64,000 nt of DNA from SHZL01 sp963784425 (GTDB taxonomy: Bacteria > Pseudomonadota > Gammaproteobacteria > Xanthomonadales > SZUA-36). The stretch is taken from NCBI GenBank assembly GCA_963784425.1, contig CAWARM010000010.1:248001-312000 (forward strand), given 5' to 3'. The translations under genes were made by a program, and so were the position numbers. Positions 62,968 to 64,000 of the stretch are shown here, piece after piece. Below the pieces are notes generated by a model, which saw only the letters and a program-made list of their open reading frames with translations, was not told the DNA's origin and made no database searches. Each line of letters begins with the position of its first letter. The stretch's first letter is position 1.

Positions 62968-64000
62968 GTAGTTCTTCCTTGCCTGCCAGGTTCCTGCCTG
63001 CCCGGTCCATTTTGGAGCAATGCGTCCAGCCGTTGCGCCGCCCGGGTCGGTCCGTCCTGGGATTGCATGTGCTGGCTCGTGCCTCGCAAGCGCTTGTGCA
63101 TGGCGTCATCGCCCAGGCATTCGCGCAGTCGGGCGAACAAAGCCTCTTCAGTCCAGTCGGCGCGATTCAGTTTGAATCCATAGCCCGTCTCTTGTATGCG
63201 GGTGGCGTTGTCGTGGCCGTCCCAGGCGAAAGGCATGATGATGGCGGGCTTGCCGAAAAACAGGCATTCGGTGAAGGAATTGTTGCCGCCATGGTGAATC
63301 ACCACATCGGTCTGCGGGATCACCGAGGGTTGGGGAAACCAGCTGTCGATGATGACATTGGGCGGCAGTGCATCGTACTGATCCGTGTAGGCGCCCACGT
63401 TCACCAGAGCCCGGCAGGGGAATTTCCCCAGCGCGGCAATCAGGCGCTTGAGCAGCGGCACATCACCTGCACCCAGGCTGCCAAAGGACAGGTAAACCAG
63501 GGGCGCCCCGTTGTTGGCCTGGAACTGCGGCACCACGTATGGTTTTTCCTGGCGCACGCAACCTTCCAGGTACAAGAAGCGCTCGGGCGGAAGCGGGTTG
63601 GCGCGCCGGAACCTGACCGCCTCGGGATAGAGCAGCAGGTTCAGGTAGGGCGAAGTCTCGAAGAACTGTCCCAGCGGGTAGGGCGCTTCGCCATGCTCAG
63701 CGAGAAAGGCATTAAAGTCCTGGTGCAGCGGGGCTATGGTGGCGTTGAAGTGTTCGCGGAAGCGCGCGTGCGCCTGCAGGTCATCCGCAGCGCAGCCGGA
63801 TAAATGCGGAGGAATGGCTGGATCCTCAATTTCGTTTTCCGAGCAGGAAACAATACGCACCCAGGGCACGCCATATTGCTTGATGGCCGGGAACAGGATC
63901 ACGTTGTCCACGCAGATGAGGTCAGGTTTGACCTGTGCCAGCACGGCGGGCAAATCCTGTTGCGCGTAACGCGCACTGTCCACGATTGCAGTCCAGCAAT
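62964..64000 (-). CDS. UDP-glycosyltransferase-like protein (GT1/MGT family), partial
   Basis: The visible 346 codons run off the right edge; only the N-terminus is missing. The C-terminal half shows the GT1 pattern: LVYLSFGSLGAGDVPLL, and the nucleotide-sugar region IIDSWFPQPSVIPQTDVVIHHGGNNSFTECLFFGKPAIIMPFAWDGHDNATR. Such enzymes add a sugar to small hydrophobic acceptors. It heads the leftward operon with cupin, MFS and nitrilases, so the acceptor may belong to the same pathway. Confidence 0.85.
   Translation of the reverse strand, partial: CWTAIVDSARYAQQDLPAVLAQVKPDLICVDNVILFPAIKQYGVPWVRIVSCSENEIEDPAIPPHLSGCAADDLQAHARFREHFNATIAPLHQDFNAFLAEHGEAPYPLGQFFETSPYLNLLLYPEAVRFRRANPLPPERFLYLEGCVRQEKPYVVPQFQANNGAPLVYLSFGSLGAGDVPLLKRLIAALGKFPCRALVNVGAYTDQYDALPPNVIIDSWFPQPSVIPQTDVVIHHGGNNSFTECLFFGKPAIIMPFAWDGHDNATRIQETGYGFKLNRADWTEEALFARLRECLGDDAMHKRLRGTSQHMQSQDGPTRAAQRLDALLQNGPGRQEPGRQGRTT

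Overview
This window is a stretch of a gammaproteobacterial chromosome. The evidence is the block aspS / yebC-ruvC-ruvA-ruvB / ybgC-tolQ-tolR-tolA-tolB-pal-cpoB / queE-queC / tRNA-Lys(TTT), whose order matches Pseudomonas-like Gammaproteobacteria. Codon use is moderately GC-rich. I cannot place it below class.

Layout. (1) 1-18.3 kb is mostly core: a partial M49 peptidase lipoprotein, FmdB and AspRS, then an inserted trio (S9 peptidase, RarD, alpha/beta-hydrolase), then Holliday junction resolution (ruvCAB), the Tol-Pal envelope system, queuosine precursor synthesis and tRNA-Lys. (2) From the tRNA 3' end onward the DNA is accessory: a possible insertion-element end (three 25-bp repeats), a GH2 lipoprotein glycosidase and a Tat-exported SpdH-like flavoprotein. 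(3) 24.2-28.1 kb holds a compact set of tailoring-type enzymes: a methyltransferase, two unrelated di-iron proteins (one heme-oxygenase-like, one ferritin-like), a VOC protein and a convergent ATP-grasp enzyme. (4) 28.2-33.4 kb is a DevBCA-type exporter whose ATPase carries a GAF domain, followed by a cyclic-nucleotide-binding patatin phospholipase. (5) 34.8-43.3 kb is a glycosyltransferase and surface-protein region: TPR-tailed GT2 enzymes, a membrane glycosyltransferase, an IPTL-like anchored protein and a collagen-like protein with about 50 Gly-X-Y triplets. (6) 43.4-49.0 kb has a gluconate-dehydrogenase-like pair, an exported acetamidase/formamidase and a TonB-dependent receptor. (7) 49.3-51.7 kb resembles an eth-type P450 locus: EthD, a 5'-truncated P450, a [2Fe-2S] ferredoxin and an FCD-GntR regulator. 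(8) 52.0-64 kb is an aldoxime/nitrile island of two convergent operons. It contains an amidase, cupins, four nitrilase-superfamily proteins (one with Ala at the catalytic Cys position), an aldehyde dehydrogenase, a heme aldoxime dehydratase, an MFS transporter and a UDP-glycosyltransferase-like protein.

How the genes could work together. An aldoxime would be dehydrated to a nitrile by the aldoxime dehydratase and hydrolysed to an acid by the nitrilases. Amides would go to the amidase or acetamidase and aldehydes to the dehydrogenase, with the MFS transporter and TonB receptor handling uptake. This pathway is inference from gene families.

Caution. I count 16 single-base frame breaks in 11 genes, several at short homopolymers, including three in one glycosyltransferase and two in queE. 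The flanking protein sequence stays well conserved, so most are probably indel sequencing or assembly errors rather than decay. Three remnants do look genuine: the P450 lacking its N-terminus (50.5 kb), a 23-codon GT2 start (43.3 kb) and a TonB-receptor C-terminus lying out of frame behind the amidase (53.6 kb).
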